This document shows positions 1 to 8,722 of a stretch of DNA of 64,000 bases, piece after piece. Origin of the DNA: Leptospira meyeri (GTDB lineage: Bacteria; Spirochaetota; Leptospiria; Leptospirales; Leptospiraceae); assembly GCF_004368965.1 (NCBI RefSeq), contig NZ_SORO01000004.1:1-64000 (forward strand). Direction: 5' to 3'. Under the pieces are notes generated by a model. It did not search any database. It was given only the letters and a program-made list of their open reading frames with translations, and had not been told where the DNA came from. The translations under genes were made by a program, and so were the position numbers. Every line of letters starts with the position of its first letter. The first letter of the stretch is position 1.

Positions 1-53
1 CGGAAAGATAGGACCTTTGTCGTATATAGTTGAAACAGAGTAAAAGAAAAGAG

Positions 54-86
54 AAGCCTTACGTCGAAAGATGTGAGGCTTTTTTT
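54..86 (+). terminator. Hairpin with U-tract, copy A of a dispersed terminator-like repeat
   Basis: AAGCCTTAC (54-62) pairs with GTGAGGCTT (73-81), allowing one G-U pair, around a 10-nt loop, and a run of T follows to 86. This fits a rho-independent terminator for a gene that lies left of the window. A near-copy with the same loop core CGAAAGAT is at 20163-20195, so it is also a repeated sequence. Confidence 0.6.
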
Positions 87-331
87 ATGTTTGGAGGAGG
101 AGATATGTTCGAATTCTTCAGATTTGTCCTACCTGTATCATAAAATTAATGAACATTGAATGATAGGTTCTAGTTAATTTCTGGGTATTAAAACACTTTG
201 TCTTGTAGGTTAAATGTATGTTTTATTATCATATGGTTTTTAATTTCAATTCTATTGACTTTTCAGTAAACTAAGGTAAGGTTAGACGGGAAAATTCGAA
301 ATTTTGAATATTTCCTGTTCGGGCAAATTAA

Positions 332-3295
332 ATGGTCAACGAGTTAAATATCGAAACGAATCTAGTTAATAAACTTGAAGACCTAAAATATAAGTATCGA
401 AAAGAAATTCGAAATCGGGAGGATCTTGAGAGAAACTTCCGAGAGCATTTTGAAGCGCTGAATAAAGTCAATTTGACAGACTCAGAATTTGCTCGGCTAA
501 GGGATGAAATTGTAAATGCAGATATTTACCAATCTGCTAAATTGATCAGAAGTCGAAATACCTTTGAGAGAGAGGATGGAACACCTCTTCATTACACCCT
601 TGTAAATTTGAATGATTGGTGTAAAAATAATTTTGAAGTAATCAATCAGTTTCGAATCAATACGCAGAAGAGTTTTCATCGATATGATGTGATCCTACTT
701 TTAAACGGGATCCCAATTGTTCAAATAGAACTTAAAACATTAGAAATTAGCCCGAGAAAAGCCATGCAGCAGATCGTTGATTATAAAAACGATCCCGGGA
801 ATGGATATACGAATTCACTTCTGTGTTTTATTCAACTATTCATTGTTAGTAATCAAACCAACACATATTACTTTGCAAACAATCAGAACCAACATTTTAG
901 CTTTGATGCAGATGAACGTTTTTTGCCAATATATCAGTTTGCGACGGAGGATAATAAAAAAGTAACTCATCTAGATGAATTTGCTGGGAAATTTCTGCCT
1001 AAGTGTACGCTTGCGCAACTGATCAGTCGGTATATGGTGCTTGTGGCAAGTGAACAGAAGTTAATGGTCATGCGTCCTTATCAAATTTATGCGGTTAAAG
1101 CAATTGTAGATTGCATCGAACAGAATCGAGGCAACGGATACATTTGGCATACAACCGGGAGTGGGAAAACACTTACATCTTTCAAAGCCTCTACATTGTT
1201 AAAGGACAATCCAAATATTGAAAAATGTTTGTTTGTCGTCGACCGGAAAGATTTAGATCGGCAGACGAGAGAAGAATTTAATAAATTTCAGGAAGGATGC
1301 GTAGAAGAGAATACAAATACGGAGGCACTTGTCAGGCGACTTCTTTCCACTGACTATGCGGATAAAGTCATTGTGACCACGATTCAAAAATTAGGTCTCG
1401 CACTGGATGGAACCCAAAAGAATCAATATAAAGAACGATTAGAATCTTTACGGGAAAAACGGATTGTCTTTATTTTTGACGAATGCCACCGCTCTCAGTT
1501 TGGCGAAAATCACAATGCGATTAAAAACTTTTTCCCAAAGGCGCAGCTCTTCGGTTTTACTGGCACTCCTATTTTTAGCGAAAACTCGAGTTATACTCGG
1601 GTGGAGGGAGAGCAAGCATCTTATATTACAACAGAAGATGTGTTTCAAAAAAGACTTCATGCCTATACCATCACTCATGCCATTGATGATCGAAATGTTT
1701 TACGTTTTCACGTAGATTACTTCAAGGAAGAATTGAAGGGACCAAAAGGGGCAAAAGTTAGTGATTTGGTTTCTCAGAGAGCGGTGGCCGAAGCGATCTT
1801 AGAAAAGCATGATATCGCCACTCATAATCGAAAGTTTAATGCGATCTTTGCTACTGCGTCCATCAATGAAGCGATTGCCTATTATGGAATTTTTAAAGAA
1901 TTACAGGAAGAGAAGGTTAAAACGGATGAAAACTATCGTCCGCTTCTCATTTCTTGTGTTTTTTCTCCCCCTGCCGAAGGGAATCGGGATGTACAACAAA
2001 TTCAGGAAGATTTGCCTCAGGAAAAAGAGGATAATAAGGAAGCACCCGAAGAAAAGAAGACAGCCTTACTTGCGATCATCGCTGATTATAACAAACAATA
2101 CAATGCGAACCATAAGTTGAGTGAGTTTGATTTATACTATCAGGATGTGCAAAAAAGGATTAAGGACCAAAAGTATTCTAACGCTGATTATCCGAGAATA
2201 AATAAAATTGATATCGTGATTGTCGTGGATATGCTTTTAACGGGTTTTGATTCTCAATATTTGAATACATTGTATGTTGATAAAAACTTGAGATATCATG
2301 GTTTGATCCAAGCCTTTTCTCGTACCAATCGAGTGTTAAATGATACGAAACCGTATGGAAATGTATTGGATTTTAGAAACCAAAAGAATGCGGTAGATGA
2401 TGCCATTGCGCTTTTTTCTGGGGAAGAGGCAAATCGTGCCAAAGAAATTTGGCTTGTGGATCCAGCTCCCGTCGTGATTACGAAGTATGAGGAAGCAGTT
2501 TCCAAACTGGGTGAGTTTATGAAATCACAAGGTTTGGAATTTGCACCGGAACAAGTCAATAATTTGCACGGAGATGAGGCAAGAAGTCAGTTTATCAATC
2601 TCTTTAAAGAAGTGCAAAGGATCAAAACACAACTCGATCAATACACCGATATTTCCCATGAGCAAACGGAAGCTATAGGAAAAGTGATATCGGAAGACGA
2701 ACTAAGAAGCTTTCGAGGTGCTTACTTAGATACGGCACACAGGTTTAAGGTAGAAAATGCACCTAACGGAATGGAAACGATTGTCCACCAATTGGATTTT
2801 GAATTTGTTCTCTTTGCCTCTGCTGTGATCGACTATGATTACATCATGGGGCTCATCTCTAAATACACGCAAAAAACATCCAAACAAAAGATGAGCCGAG
2901 ATCAACTTGTCGGGCTACTTTCTTCTAGTTCCAATATGATGGATGAGAAAGATGAAATCATTGCCTATATCGGAACATTGAAAGTGGGTGAACCTCTGAG
3001 TGAGGCTGAGATTAAGAGTGGATACATACAGTTCAAAGCAAACAAGTTTCAAAATGAATTGAAAGGCGTTGCTAAGAAACACGAACTCGCGCAAGAAGCC
3101 TTACAAAACTTTGTGAATTCGATTATGGACCGGTTGATTTTTGATGCGGATGATTTGAGTGAACTGATGGCGCCCTTCGATTTGAGTTGGAAGGAGAGAA
3201 CCAAAAAGGAGCTCGCTCTCATGGAAGACCTGGTTCCCTTGCTCAGGAAACTCGCCCAAGGAAGAGAGATCTCGGGACTTGCTGTGTATGAGTAG
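332..3295 (+). CDS. hsdR: Type I restriction enzyme, R (motor/nuclease) subunit
   Basis: This 987-residue protein would be the ATP-driven translocase and endonuclease of a type I restriction complex. The N-terminal HSDR_N nuclease region shows a PD-(D/E)xK-like stretch with YDVILL and QIELKTLE near residues 115-135. The superfamily 2 motor follows: Walker A HTTGSGKT around residue 273, DECH around 383, GFTGTP as motif III, and DMLLTGFDS with QAFSRTNRV as motifs V-VI. The length is normal and the frame is intact. The start has a weak ribosome binding site, so it is provisional. The gene heads an operon-like run and overlaps the next gene by 8 bp. Its partners hsdS and hsdM lie downstream, separated by inserted genes. 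Confidence 0.95.
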   Translation: MVNELNIETNLVNKLEDLKYKYRKEIRNREDLERNFREHFEALNKVNLTDSEFARLRDEIVNADIYQSAKLIRSRNTFEREDGTPLHYTLVNLNDWCKNNFEVINQFRINTQKSFHRYDVILLLNGIPIVQIELKTLEISPRKAMQQIVDYKNDPGNGYTNSLLCFIQLFIVSNQTNTYYFANNQNQHFSFDADERFLPIYQFATEDNKKVTHLDEFAGKFLPKCTLAQLISRYMVLVASEQKLMVMRPYQIYAVKAIVDCIEQNRGNGYIWHTTGSGKTLTSFKASTLLKDNPNIEKCLFVVDRKDLDRQTREEFNKFQEGCVEENTNTEALVRRLLSTDYADKVIVTTIQKLGLALDGTQKNQYKERLESLREKRIVFIFDECHRSQFGENHNAIKNFFPKAQLFGFTGTPIFSENSSYTRVEGEQASYITTEDVFQKRLHAYTITHAIDDRNVLRFHVDYFKEELKGPKGAKVSDLVSQRAVAEAILEKHDIATHNRKFNAIFATASINEAIAYYGIFKELQEEKVKTDENYRPLLISCVFSPPAEGNRDVQQIQEDLPQEKEDNKEAPEEKKTALLAIIADYNKQYNANHKLSEFDLYYQDVQKRIKDQKYSNADYPRINKIDIVIVVDMLLTGFDSQYLNTLYVDKNLRYHGLIQAFSRTNRVLNDTKPYGNVLDFRNQKNAVDDAIALFSGEEANRAKEIWLVDPAPVVITKYEEAVSKLGEFMKSQGLEFAPEQVNNLHGDEARSQFINLFKEVQRIKTQLDQYTDISHEQTEAIGKVISEDELRSFRGAYLDTAHRFKVENAPNGMETIVHQLDFEFVLFASAVIDYDYIMGLISKYTQKTSKQKMSRDQLVGLLSSSSNMMDEKDEIIAYIGTLKVGEPLSEAEIKSGYIQFKANKFQNELKGVAKKHELAQEALQNFVNSIMDRLIFDADDLSELMAPFDLSWKERTKKELALMEDLVPLLRKLAQGREISGLAVYE

Positions 3296-4445
3296 AAATT
3301 CCGTTTCCATCAATCCAAATCTCATCATCTGGGCAAGAGAACGGGCACGCCTGAGTGCCGAGACTTTGTCCAAACGATTCCCAAAAATTAAGGAATGGGA
3401 GGGAGGTCGATTGCAACCGACACTTCGCCAATTGGAGGATTTTGCCACGGCGGTTCACGTTCCGATTGGTTATTTGTTTTTGCCAGAGCCAGTGCAAGAA
3501 GCACTTCCCGTTTCTGATTTTCGAACCATTGCCGATAGAGAACTTTCTAGGCCTAGTCCCAATCTACTCGATACATTGTATCTTTGCCAGGAGAGGCAAA
3601 CTTGGTATCGGGAGTATATGCAACTGCACCGACTGGAATCTCTAAGCTTTGTTGGTAGTGCAAACCTTTCCGACTTTCCTATCACCATAGCAAGAAGAAT
3701 CGAAACTCAACTAGGATTTACCATTGCCCAAAGGCGATCCTTTTCCAATTGGACGGAGGCTCTACGTTCTTTCGTTCAAAAGGTGGAGGAGGCAGGCGTT
3801 CTTGTGATGGCAAGTTCTATCGTCGGTAGCAATACGCATAGGCATTTGGATGTAGAAGAATTTAGAGGCTTTGCCCTTTCTGACACTTTCGCACCGCTTA
3901 TCTTTATTAATACAAGCGACAGTAAGGCGGCGCAGATGTTTACACTCTTCCATGAGCTTGCCCATTTGTATTTAGGGGAAAGTGGAATTTCAAATGCCAG
4001 TGTGGGGCAGTTTTCCGAAAAGGAAATCGAAAGGTGGTGTAATGCGGTAGCCGCAGAGTTTTTGATGCCGATGGAGGAAACCCTTGCCGAATACAACGCG
4101 AATGTTCCCATCCAAGATGAGATCCAGAGGCTTGCCAAAATATTTAAGGTGAGTAGCCTTGTTGCCCTTCGTAGGCTATATGATGCCAAAAAAATCAACC
4201 AACGCGATTTTTGGAAATTTTTCCAAGAGGAAGTAGATCGGATCTCTGAAATCCAAATTTCTGGAAGTGGTGGGGGTGATTTCTATCGTACGTTAGGCGT
4301 GCGTGTGGGCAACCGATTTGCTAAAGCTGTGGTAACTAGCACACTCGAAGGCCAAACCCTCTTTCGGGATGCCTTTCGTATGTTAGGTTTCAAGAAAAAT
4401 GAAACCTTTTATAAAGAGGCGAGGCAGTTGGGGCTCATCGCATGA
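3288..4445 (+). CDS. HTH (Xre-type) plus ImmA/IrrE metallopeptidase protein
   Basis: The N-terminal 60 residues look like an Xre helix-turn-helix (ARLSAETLSKRFPKIKEWE). The C-terminal half carries the zinc protease motif FHELAHLYLGE (His near residue 222) and a downstream glutamate in NAVAAEFLMP, as in ImmA/IrrE (COG2856) proteins. Family members cleave repressors or act as antitoxin-like partners; cleavage is not shown here. The ATG at 3288 is preferred over the upstream TTG at 3279; it overlaps the hsdR stop. The end overlaps the PIN gene by 4 bp (ATGA), so the two are probably translated together. Its place inside an hsd operon suggests a toxin-antitoxin or guard function. Confidence 0.88.
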   Translation: MSRNSVSINPNLIIWARERARLSAETLSKRFPKIKEWEGGRLQPTLRQLEDFATAVHVPIGYLFLPEPVQEALPVSDFRTIADRELSRPSPNLLDTLYLCQERQTWYREYMQLHRLESLSFVGSANLSDFPITIARRIETQLGFTIAQRRSFSNWTEALRSFVQKVEEAGVLVMASSIVGSNTHRHLDVEEFRGFALSDTFAPLIFINTSDSKAAQMFTLFHELAHLYLGESGISNASVGQFSEKEIERWCNAVAAEFLMPMEETLAEYNANVPIQDEIQRLAKIFKVSSLVALRRLYDAKKINQRDFWKFFQEEVDRISEIQISGSGGGDFYRTLGVRVGNRFAKAVVTSTLEGQTLFRDAFRMLGFKKNETFYKEARQLGLIA

Positions 4446-4936
4446 CTTACCTTTTGGATGCCAATATTTTTATCGAAGCCAAGAATCGATACTATGGGTT
4501 AGATTTTTGTCCCGCCTTTTGGAATTGGATTTTAGAAAAGAACCAAACAGGGCTTGTTCAAAGCATTGATAAAGTTGCTGATGAAATCGCTCCTGGGGAT
4601 GATTCCTTGAGTGAATGGGCGAAGGAGAGGGCTCGACATATCTTTCGTAATACAGATACTTCGGTTCTTTCTCAGTTAGGACGAGTGAGCCTATGGGCAA
4701 CGAGTCAGAACTATGAACCAGGTGCTATCAGCACATTTTATGAAAGTGCAGATTATTATCTAATTGGTCATGCAATGGCACAAAGCAGTGCGATTGTGAC
4801 CCACGAAGTTCCCTCTACATCTACAAAGAGAATCAAGATCCCAAATGTATGTGCAGGTCTTGGAATTTCGTTCTTGAATCCGTTTGAAATGCTTCGCAGA
4901 GAAAGGGCAAACTTTGTGTTAGGTGGCACGGTATGA
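4442..4936 (+). CDS. DUF4411 PIN-like nuclease (probable toxin)
   Basis: This 164-residue protein begins TYLLDANIFIEAKNRYY, the typical DUF4411 PIN opening with its first acidic metal ligand. Further likely ligands are a glutamate in VADEI and the aspartate of ADYYLIGHA. The end (KRIKIPNVCAGLGI ... FEMLRRE) is also family-like. PIN proteins are usually metal-dependent RNases and often act as toxins. The gene overlaps the ImmA/IrrE gene upstream and hsdS downstream, each by an ATGA, so all three are translationally coupled. The pairing suggests a toxin-antitoxin module held within the restriction operon; which member neutralises which cannot be read from sequence. Confidence 0.85.
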   Translation: MTYLLDANIFIEAKNRYYGLDFCPAFWNWILEKNQTGLVQSIDKVADEIAPGDDSLSEWAKERARHIFRNTDTSVLSQLGRVSLWATSQNYEPGAISTFYESADYYLIGHAMAQSSAIVTHEVPSTSTKRIKIPNVCAGLGISFLNPFEMLRRERANFVLGGTV

Positions 4937-6135
4937 AACAAAAAGAAAAAGCTTCCCTAACACAAATGGTTCCAGACTTGCGATTCCCTGAGTTTTCCGA
5001 TGCGGGAGATTGGGTAGAAAGAAAATTTGAGAATCTTTTCACCATTGGAGGCGGGCGGGATTATAAACATTTAAAGCCGGGTAGTGTGCCAATGTATGGA
5101 TCTGGTGGTTATATGCTTTCAGTCAATGAATATTTACATGAAGGTGAAAGCGTTTGCATTGGACGAAAAGGTACGATTGATAAACCTTTTTTTCTTTCAG
5201 GTCGGTTTTGGACAGTGGATACACTTTTTTATACACATTCGTTTCGCGAATCGTTGCCTAAATTTATTCTATTTATCTTCCAGAAGATAAAATGGACTGA
5301 TCATAATGAAACAGGCGGTATACCCAGTCTTTCCAAAACGACAATTGGAAAGATTAGTGTCCCCATCCCCTCCCTTCCCGAACAACAAAAGATTGCTGAT
5401 TGCCTTTCTTCCTTAGATGAAGTCCTCTCTCTAGAGTCGCAGAAATTGCAGTCGCTTCAGTCGTATAAGAAGGGTTTGTTGCAAAACTTATTCCCTGCGG
5501 AAGGGGAGACGGTTCCCAAGTTGCGGTTTCCTGAGTTTGAAGGTGCGGGGGATTGGGAGGAGAGGAAGTTGGGGGATGTTTGTGAATTTTTTTCGGGAGG
5601 GACTCCCTCTAAAGAAAACCCAAAATTTTGGAATGGGACTATTCCTTGGATTAGTGCATCATCGATGCATGATACTTTTATCGAAACATCTGATCAAATG
5701 ATATCAAATTTTGCGGTAAGTGCAGGAGCAAGAATCGTTCCTAAAAATTCAATTTTGATATTGATACGAGGAAGTATGCTATATAAAAGAGTCCCAATTT
5801 GCATTAACAATGTAGAGGTTGCGTTTAACCAAGATGTTAAAGCTCTAACTCCAATTTTGAGTATAAGTTTATTATTTATGTTATATCAATTGATTTCGAA
5901 AGAAATATCCCTTCTTTCGTTAGTTGGTTCTACAGGCATTGGGGCAGGAAAAATTGATACTGAAGATTTAAAAGCATTTACAGTTTATCTTCCCTCCCTT
6001 TCCGAACAACAAAATATTGCGGATTGTCTTTCTTCGGTAGATGCATTGATCCAAGAGCAGTCGGAGAGGATTGAGAGGTTAAAGTCGCATAAGAAGGGTT
6101 TGTTGCAAGGGTTGTTCCCGGTGATGGGGGAGTGA
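4933..6135 (+). CDS. hsdS: Type I restriction-modification specificity subunit
   Basis: The 400-residue protein is the DNA-recognition subunit that guides both methylation and cleavage. It has two half-subunits. Each opens with LRFPEF..(A)GDW.ER and closes with a conserved helix: LPSLPEQQKIADCLSSLDE then KKGLLQNLFP in half one, LPSLSEQQNIADCLSSVDA then KKGLLQGLFP in half two. The target-recognition domains lie between (about 30-130 and 220-340) and are unlike each other, which implies a bipartite target. Half-repeat DNA is nearly identical, including a 20-bp exact repeat, which could allow domain exchange. Its start overlaps the PIN gene stop (ATGA). Confidence 0.95.
   Translation: MKQKEKASLTQMVPDLRFPEFSDAGDWVERKFENLFTIGGGRDYKHLKPGSVPMYGSGGYMLSVNEYLHEGESVCIGRKGTIDKPFFLSGRFWTVDTLFYTHSFRESLPKFILFIFQKIKWTDHNETGGIPSLSKTTIGKISVPIPSLPEQQKIADCLSSLDEVLSLESQKLQSLQSYKKGLLQNLFPAEGETVPKLRFPEFEGAGDWEERKLGDVCEFFSGGTPSKENPKFWNGTIPWISASSMHDTFIETSDQMISNFAVSAGARIVPKNSILILIRGSMLYKRVPICINNVEVAFNQDVKALTPILSISLLFMLYQLISKEISLLSLVGSTGIGAGKIDTEDLKAFTVYLPSLSEQQNIADCLSSVDALIQEQSERIERLKSHKKGLLQGLFPVMGE
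5465..5484 (+). repeat. hsdS direct repeat, copy 1
   Basis: The 20-bp sequence ATAAGAAGGGTTTGTTGCAA encodes KKGLLQ at the end of the first half of HsdS. It occurs again exactly at 6089-6108. Surrounding helix-coding DNA is similar too, which makes it a possible crossover point for exchanging recognition domains. Confidence 0.85.
6089..6108 (+). repeat. hsdS direct repeat, copy 2
   Basis: Exact 20-bp copy of 5465-5484, here encoding the C-terminal KKGLLQ of HsdS. Recombination between the copies would delete the second target-recognition domain or swap it with a donor. Confidence 0.85.
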
Positions 6136-6156
6136 CCACGGAAAGGAAAGATTTGG

Positions 6157-6185
6157 AACCACGGAAAGCACAGAATGGCACGGAA
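6157..6185 (+). repeat. Left inverted repeat flanking the GxxExxY gene
   Basis: This 29-bp CACGGA-type sequence matches the reverse complement of 6666-6694 at 24 of 29 positions (aligned by eye). The two bracket the GxxExxY gene almost exactly. A third related copy in inverted orientation is at 6209-6228, so 6157-6228 could also fold into a hairpin upstream of the gene. Confidence 0.8.
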
Positions 6186-6208
6186 GTAAGAGAGAGGACG
6201 ATTGTATT

Positions 6209-6228
6209 TTCCGTGATGTTCAGTGGTT
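6209..6228 (-). repeat. Inner CACGG-type repeat upstream of the GxxExxY gene
   Basis: Read on the minus strand this starts AACCACTGAACATCACGG, which is related to the 29-bp repeats at 6157-6185 and 6666-6694 but shorter. It is inverted with respect to the left copy and lies 14 bp before the start codon. Confidence 0.6.
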
Positions 6229-6242
6229 AGGAGATTGTGTAA

Positions 6243-6623
6243 ATGGAAGGTGAACTGATTTATGAAGAGGAAAGTTTTAAAATCAGAGGTGCTTTTTTCC
6301 AAGTTTATAAAGAGATGGGTTCAGGATTTCTTGAATCCGTATATCAGGAATGTTTGGAAATGGAATTGAAAAAAATCCAAATTCCTTTTCAAAGTCAACC
6401 AGAGCTTCAATTGCAGTATAAGGGCGAAAAGTTATTACGAAAGTTTGTGCCTGATCTCATAGCATTCGATAAGATAATTATAGAAATTAAGGCAGTTAAA
6501 AATTTGGCTCCGGAACATCGAGCCAAACTAATCAATTATTTGAAAGCTAGCAACCTTAAACTAGGCTTTCTTGTGAATTTTGGTCATTATCCTCAGGTAG
6601 AAATCGAGAGGGTAGTCACTTAA
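6243..6623 (+). CDS. GxxExxY protein (PDDEXK_3 family)
   Basis: This 126-residue protein has the naming motif in GSGFLESVYQ (G-x-x-E-x-x-Y) and a nuclease-like core VPDLIAFDKIIIEIKAVKNL with the D...E-x-K pattern of PD-(D/E)xK folds. The family's function is not established; a nuclease-like role is only a structural inference. The gene sits between hsdS and hsdM, which are normally adjacent, and is bracketed by 29-bp inverted repeats of the CACGGA type. It is intact. The repeats and the interruption of an operon suggest that it arrived as a small mobile cassette. The start ATG at 6243 has no strong ribosome binding site. Confidence 0.88.
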   Translation: MEGELIYEEESFKIRGAFFQVYKEMGSGFLESVYQECLEMELKKIQIPFQSQPELQLQYKGEKLLRKFVPDLIAFDKIIIEIKAVKNLAPEHRAKLINYLKASNLKLGFLVNFGHYPQVEIERVVT

Positions 6624-6665
6624 TATGAAAACTACGAGTTTTGCCCATAGAAGCCGACAGATCTT

Positions 6666-6694
6666 TTCCGTGTGCTTCTGTGTCTTCCGTGGTT
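6666..6694 (-). repeat. Right inverted repeat flanking the GxxExxY gene
   Basis: The 29-bp minus-strand sequence matches 6157-6185 at 24 of 29 positions. It lies between the GxxExxY stop and the hsdM start, 24 bp before the hsdM ATG, so hsdM translation signals start right after the inserted unit. Confidence 0.8.
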
Positions 6695-6718
6695 TTACTT
6701 TTTTTAAATAGGAAAATT

Positions 6719-8332
6719 ATGACAGAACCACAACAAAACCAACTCGGTAAAACTCTCTGGAACATTGCAGACCAATTGCGTGGTTCCATGAACGCGGATG
6801 ATTTCCGGGACTATATGCTTTCGTTTTTATTTTTACGTTATCTCTCGGATAACTATGAAGCGGCGGCAAAAAAAGAACTCGGAAAAGATTATCCGAAACT
6901 CGCAGATGCAGACAACCGCACTCCTTTGAATGTTTGGTATGAGGCCAATCCCAAAGATACAGTAGAATTTGAAAAACAGATGCGACGTAAACTCCATTAT
7001 GTGGTGGAGCCGCAATTTCTATGGAGCCATATCGGGGAACTGGCTCGCACCCAAGACAAGGACCTATTAAAAACATTACAGAAGGGATTCAAATACATCG
7101 AAGAAGAATCCTTTGCCAGTACCTTCCAAGGTCTCTTTTCAGAAATCAATTTGAGCTCAGAAAAACTAGGCAAAAACTATGAAGAAAGGAATAAAAAACT
7201 CTGTGCCATTATTTCCAAAATTGCCGAAGGGATCAGACAGTTTTCCTCCGACTTAGATATCTTAGGTGATGCCTACGAATACTTGATTGGTCAGTTTGCC
7301 GCAGGATCGGGAAAAAAAGCAGGGGAGTTTTATACCCCCCAACAAATTTCAACGATCCTTTCTGCCATTGTAACACTCGATAGCCAAGACCCAAGCACGG
7401 GAAAAAAGAAAAAACTTGAAAAGGTTTTGGACTTTGCGTGTGGTTCAGGTTCCTTACTCCTCAACGTAAGAAATCAAATTTTGAAAGAAGGCGGAAGTAT
7501 CGGAAAGATCTTCGGACAAGAAAAAAACATCACAACCTTTAACTTAGCCCGAATGAATATGCTCCTCCACGGGGTAAAAGATACCGAGTTTGAAATCCAC
7601 CACGGAGATTCTTTGTTAAACGAGTGGGAACTCTTAAATAACCCGAACCCAGCAAAGAAAATGCATTTTGATGCCATCGTGGCAAATCCTCCTTTTAGTT
7701 TGCGTTGGGAACCTTCCGAAGCTTTGGGAGAAGATTTTCGTTTTAAAAGTTATGGTCTTGCGCCAAAATCAGCGGCAGATTTTTCTTTTTTACTCCATGG
7801 TTTTCATTTCCTAAGTGACGAAGGCACTATGGCCATCATCCTCCCGCATGGAGTTTTGTTTCGCGGAGGAGCCGAAGAAAGAATCCGAACCAAACTCATC
7901 CAAGACTCTCATATTGATACTGTTATTGGTCTACCATCTAACTTATTTTATTCGACAGGGATTCCTGTTTGTATTCTGGTTTTAAAAAAGTGTAAAAAAT
8001 TTGATGATATACTTTTTATCAATGCGAGTGAATATTTTGAAAAAGGCAAACGACAAAACCAACTTTCGTTAGAACATATTGAAAAGATTATCTCCACCTA
8101 CCAATTCCGAAAGGAAGAAGATAAGTATTCGCGTCGTGTGGGACTCAAAGAAATTGAAAAGAACGATTATAATTTAAATATTTCTCGTTATATCAGTACC
8201 GCGAAAGCAGACGAGGTCGTTGACTTGGAACAAGTGAATGCGGAGTTAGTTTCTTTGGAGAAGAAGATTTTGGAAGCGAAGAAGAAACACAATGGGTTTT
8301 TGAAGGAGTTGGGGCTAGCGGAGTTGCCGTGA
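6719..8332 (+). CDS. hsdM: Type I restriction-modification DNA methyltransferase subunit
   Basis: This 537-residue protein would methylate adenine at N6 in the hsdS-defined target. The N-terminal helical HsdM_N domain (LGKTLWNIADQLRGSMNADDFRDYML) is followed by the methylase domain with SAM motif DFACGSGSLLLN near residue 239 and catalytic NPPF near 323. The C-terminal helices match the usual HsdS-binding region. An in-frame ATG lies upstream at 6641, but the one at 6719 matches the family N-terminus and has an AGGAAAATT ribosome binding site. With hsdR and hsdS it makes a complete and apparently working system, in the unusual order R-(2 genes)-S-(1 gene)-M. Confidence 0.95.
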   Translation: MTEPQQNQLGKTLWNIADQLRGSMNADDFRDYMLSFLFLRYLSDNYEAAAKKELGKDYPKLADADNRTPLNVWYEANPKDTVEFEKQMRRKLHYVVEPQFLWSHIGELARTQDKDLLKTLQKGFKYIEEESFASTFQGLFSEINLSSEKLGKNYEERNKKLCAIISKIAEGIRQFSSDLDILGDAYEYLIGQFAAGSGKKAGEFYTPQQISTILSAIVTLDSQDPSTGKKKKLEKVLDFACGSGSLLLNVRNQILKEGGSIGKIFGQEKNITTFNLARMNMLLHGVKDTEFEIHHGDSLLNEWELLNNPNPAKKMHFDAIVANPPFSLRWEPSEALGEDFRFKSYGLAPKSAADFSFLLHGFHFLSDEGTMAIILPHGVLFRGGAEERIRTKLIQDSHIDTVIGLPSNLFYSTGIPVCILVLKKCKKFDDILFINASEYFEKGKRQNQLSLEHIEKIISTYQFRKEEDKYSRRVGLKEIEKNDYNLNISRYISTAKADEVVDLEQVNAELVSLEKKILEAKKKHNGFLKELGLAELP

Positions 8333-8422
8333 AGGGGGAAGACATAGATTTCATCTTCGTAGAGCACAAGAATTTGCTCTCCTTTAGTTGACAACAACTC
8401 CAATTCTCAATACACTAGAGTC

Positions 8423-8722
8423 ATGAATCGAGAGGACGAAAAAACCTTAAACAACCTCATCAAAGGTGGACTTTTGGGAGCAGGGATAACGGCACTTCTC
8501 AAAAGACAGGCAGACGGTGAAGATATAGCTGTTGGGGCTCTTCTTGGTGCTGCAATTTTGGCTTCATTGAAGGCTTCGGAAAGAGCGAAGGAAACCAAGA
8601 TTCCAGTATTAATACAGGAAGGAGATTCTCTTTATTGGAAGCATCACGATGGTCACAAAGAATTCTTCAAAAATTTGCCAAACCACTCAGAAAGTTTACC
8701 TAAGAAGTTTAAACTTACTTAG
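8423..8722 (+). CDS. Small glycine-rich protein, possible antitoxin partner
   Basis: The family was not recognised. The 99-residue protein has a charged N-terminus, then a central glycine- and alanine-rich stretch (GGLLGAGITALLKR and VGALLGAAILASLK) like two short glycine-zipper helices, then a polar C-terminal half with GDSLYWKHHDGHKEFF. The stop codon TAG at 8720-8722 is followed directly by the ATG of the zeta-like kinase gene, so the two are likely co-translated. Position and size fit an antitoxin or accessory role, but no known antitoxin motif is seen. It could also be membrane-associated. Confidence 0.7.
   Translation: MNREDEKTLNNLIKGGLLGAGITALLKRQADGEDIAVGALLGAAILASLKASERAKETKIPVLIQEGDSLYWKHHDGHKEFFKNLPNHSESLPKKFKLT

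Noticed and set aside
115..153. Twelve-codon open frame after a strong GGAGGAGGAG ribosome binding site upstream of hsdR
   Set aside because: It is too short to support as a gene and shows no regulatory features such as a run of rare or repeated amino-acid codons. It could be the remnant of an earlier gene.
1809..2120. Long alternative frames inside hsdR and other large genes
   Set aside because: They lie within genes whose full-length frames have clear motifs, and their own translations are basic, low-complexity and without family features.
3279..3287. TTG start for the ImmA/IrrE protein
   Set aside because: An ATG nine bases later gives the same protein nearly, fits the hsdR overlap, and is the more usual start codon.
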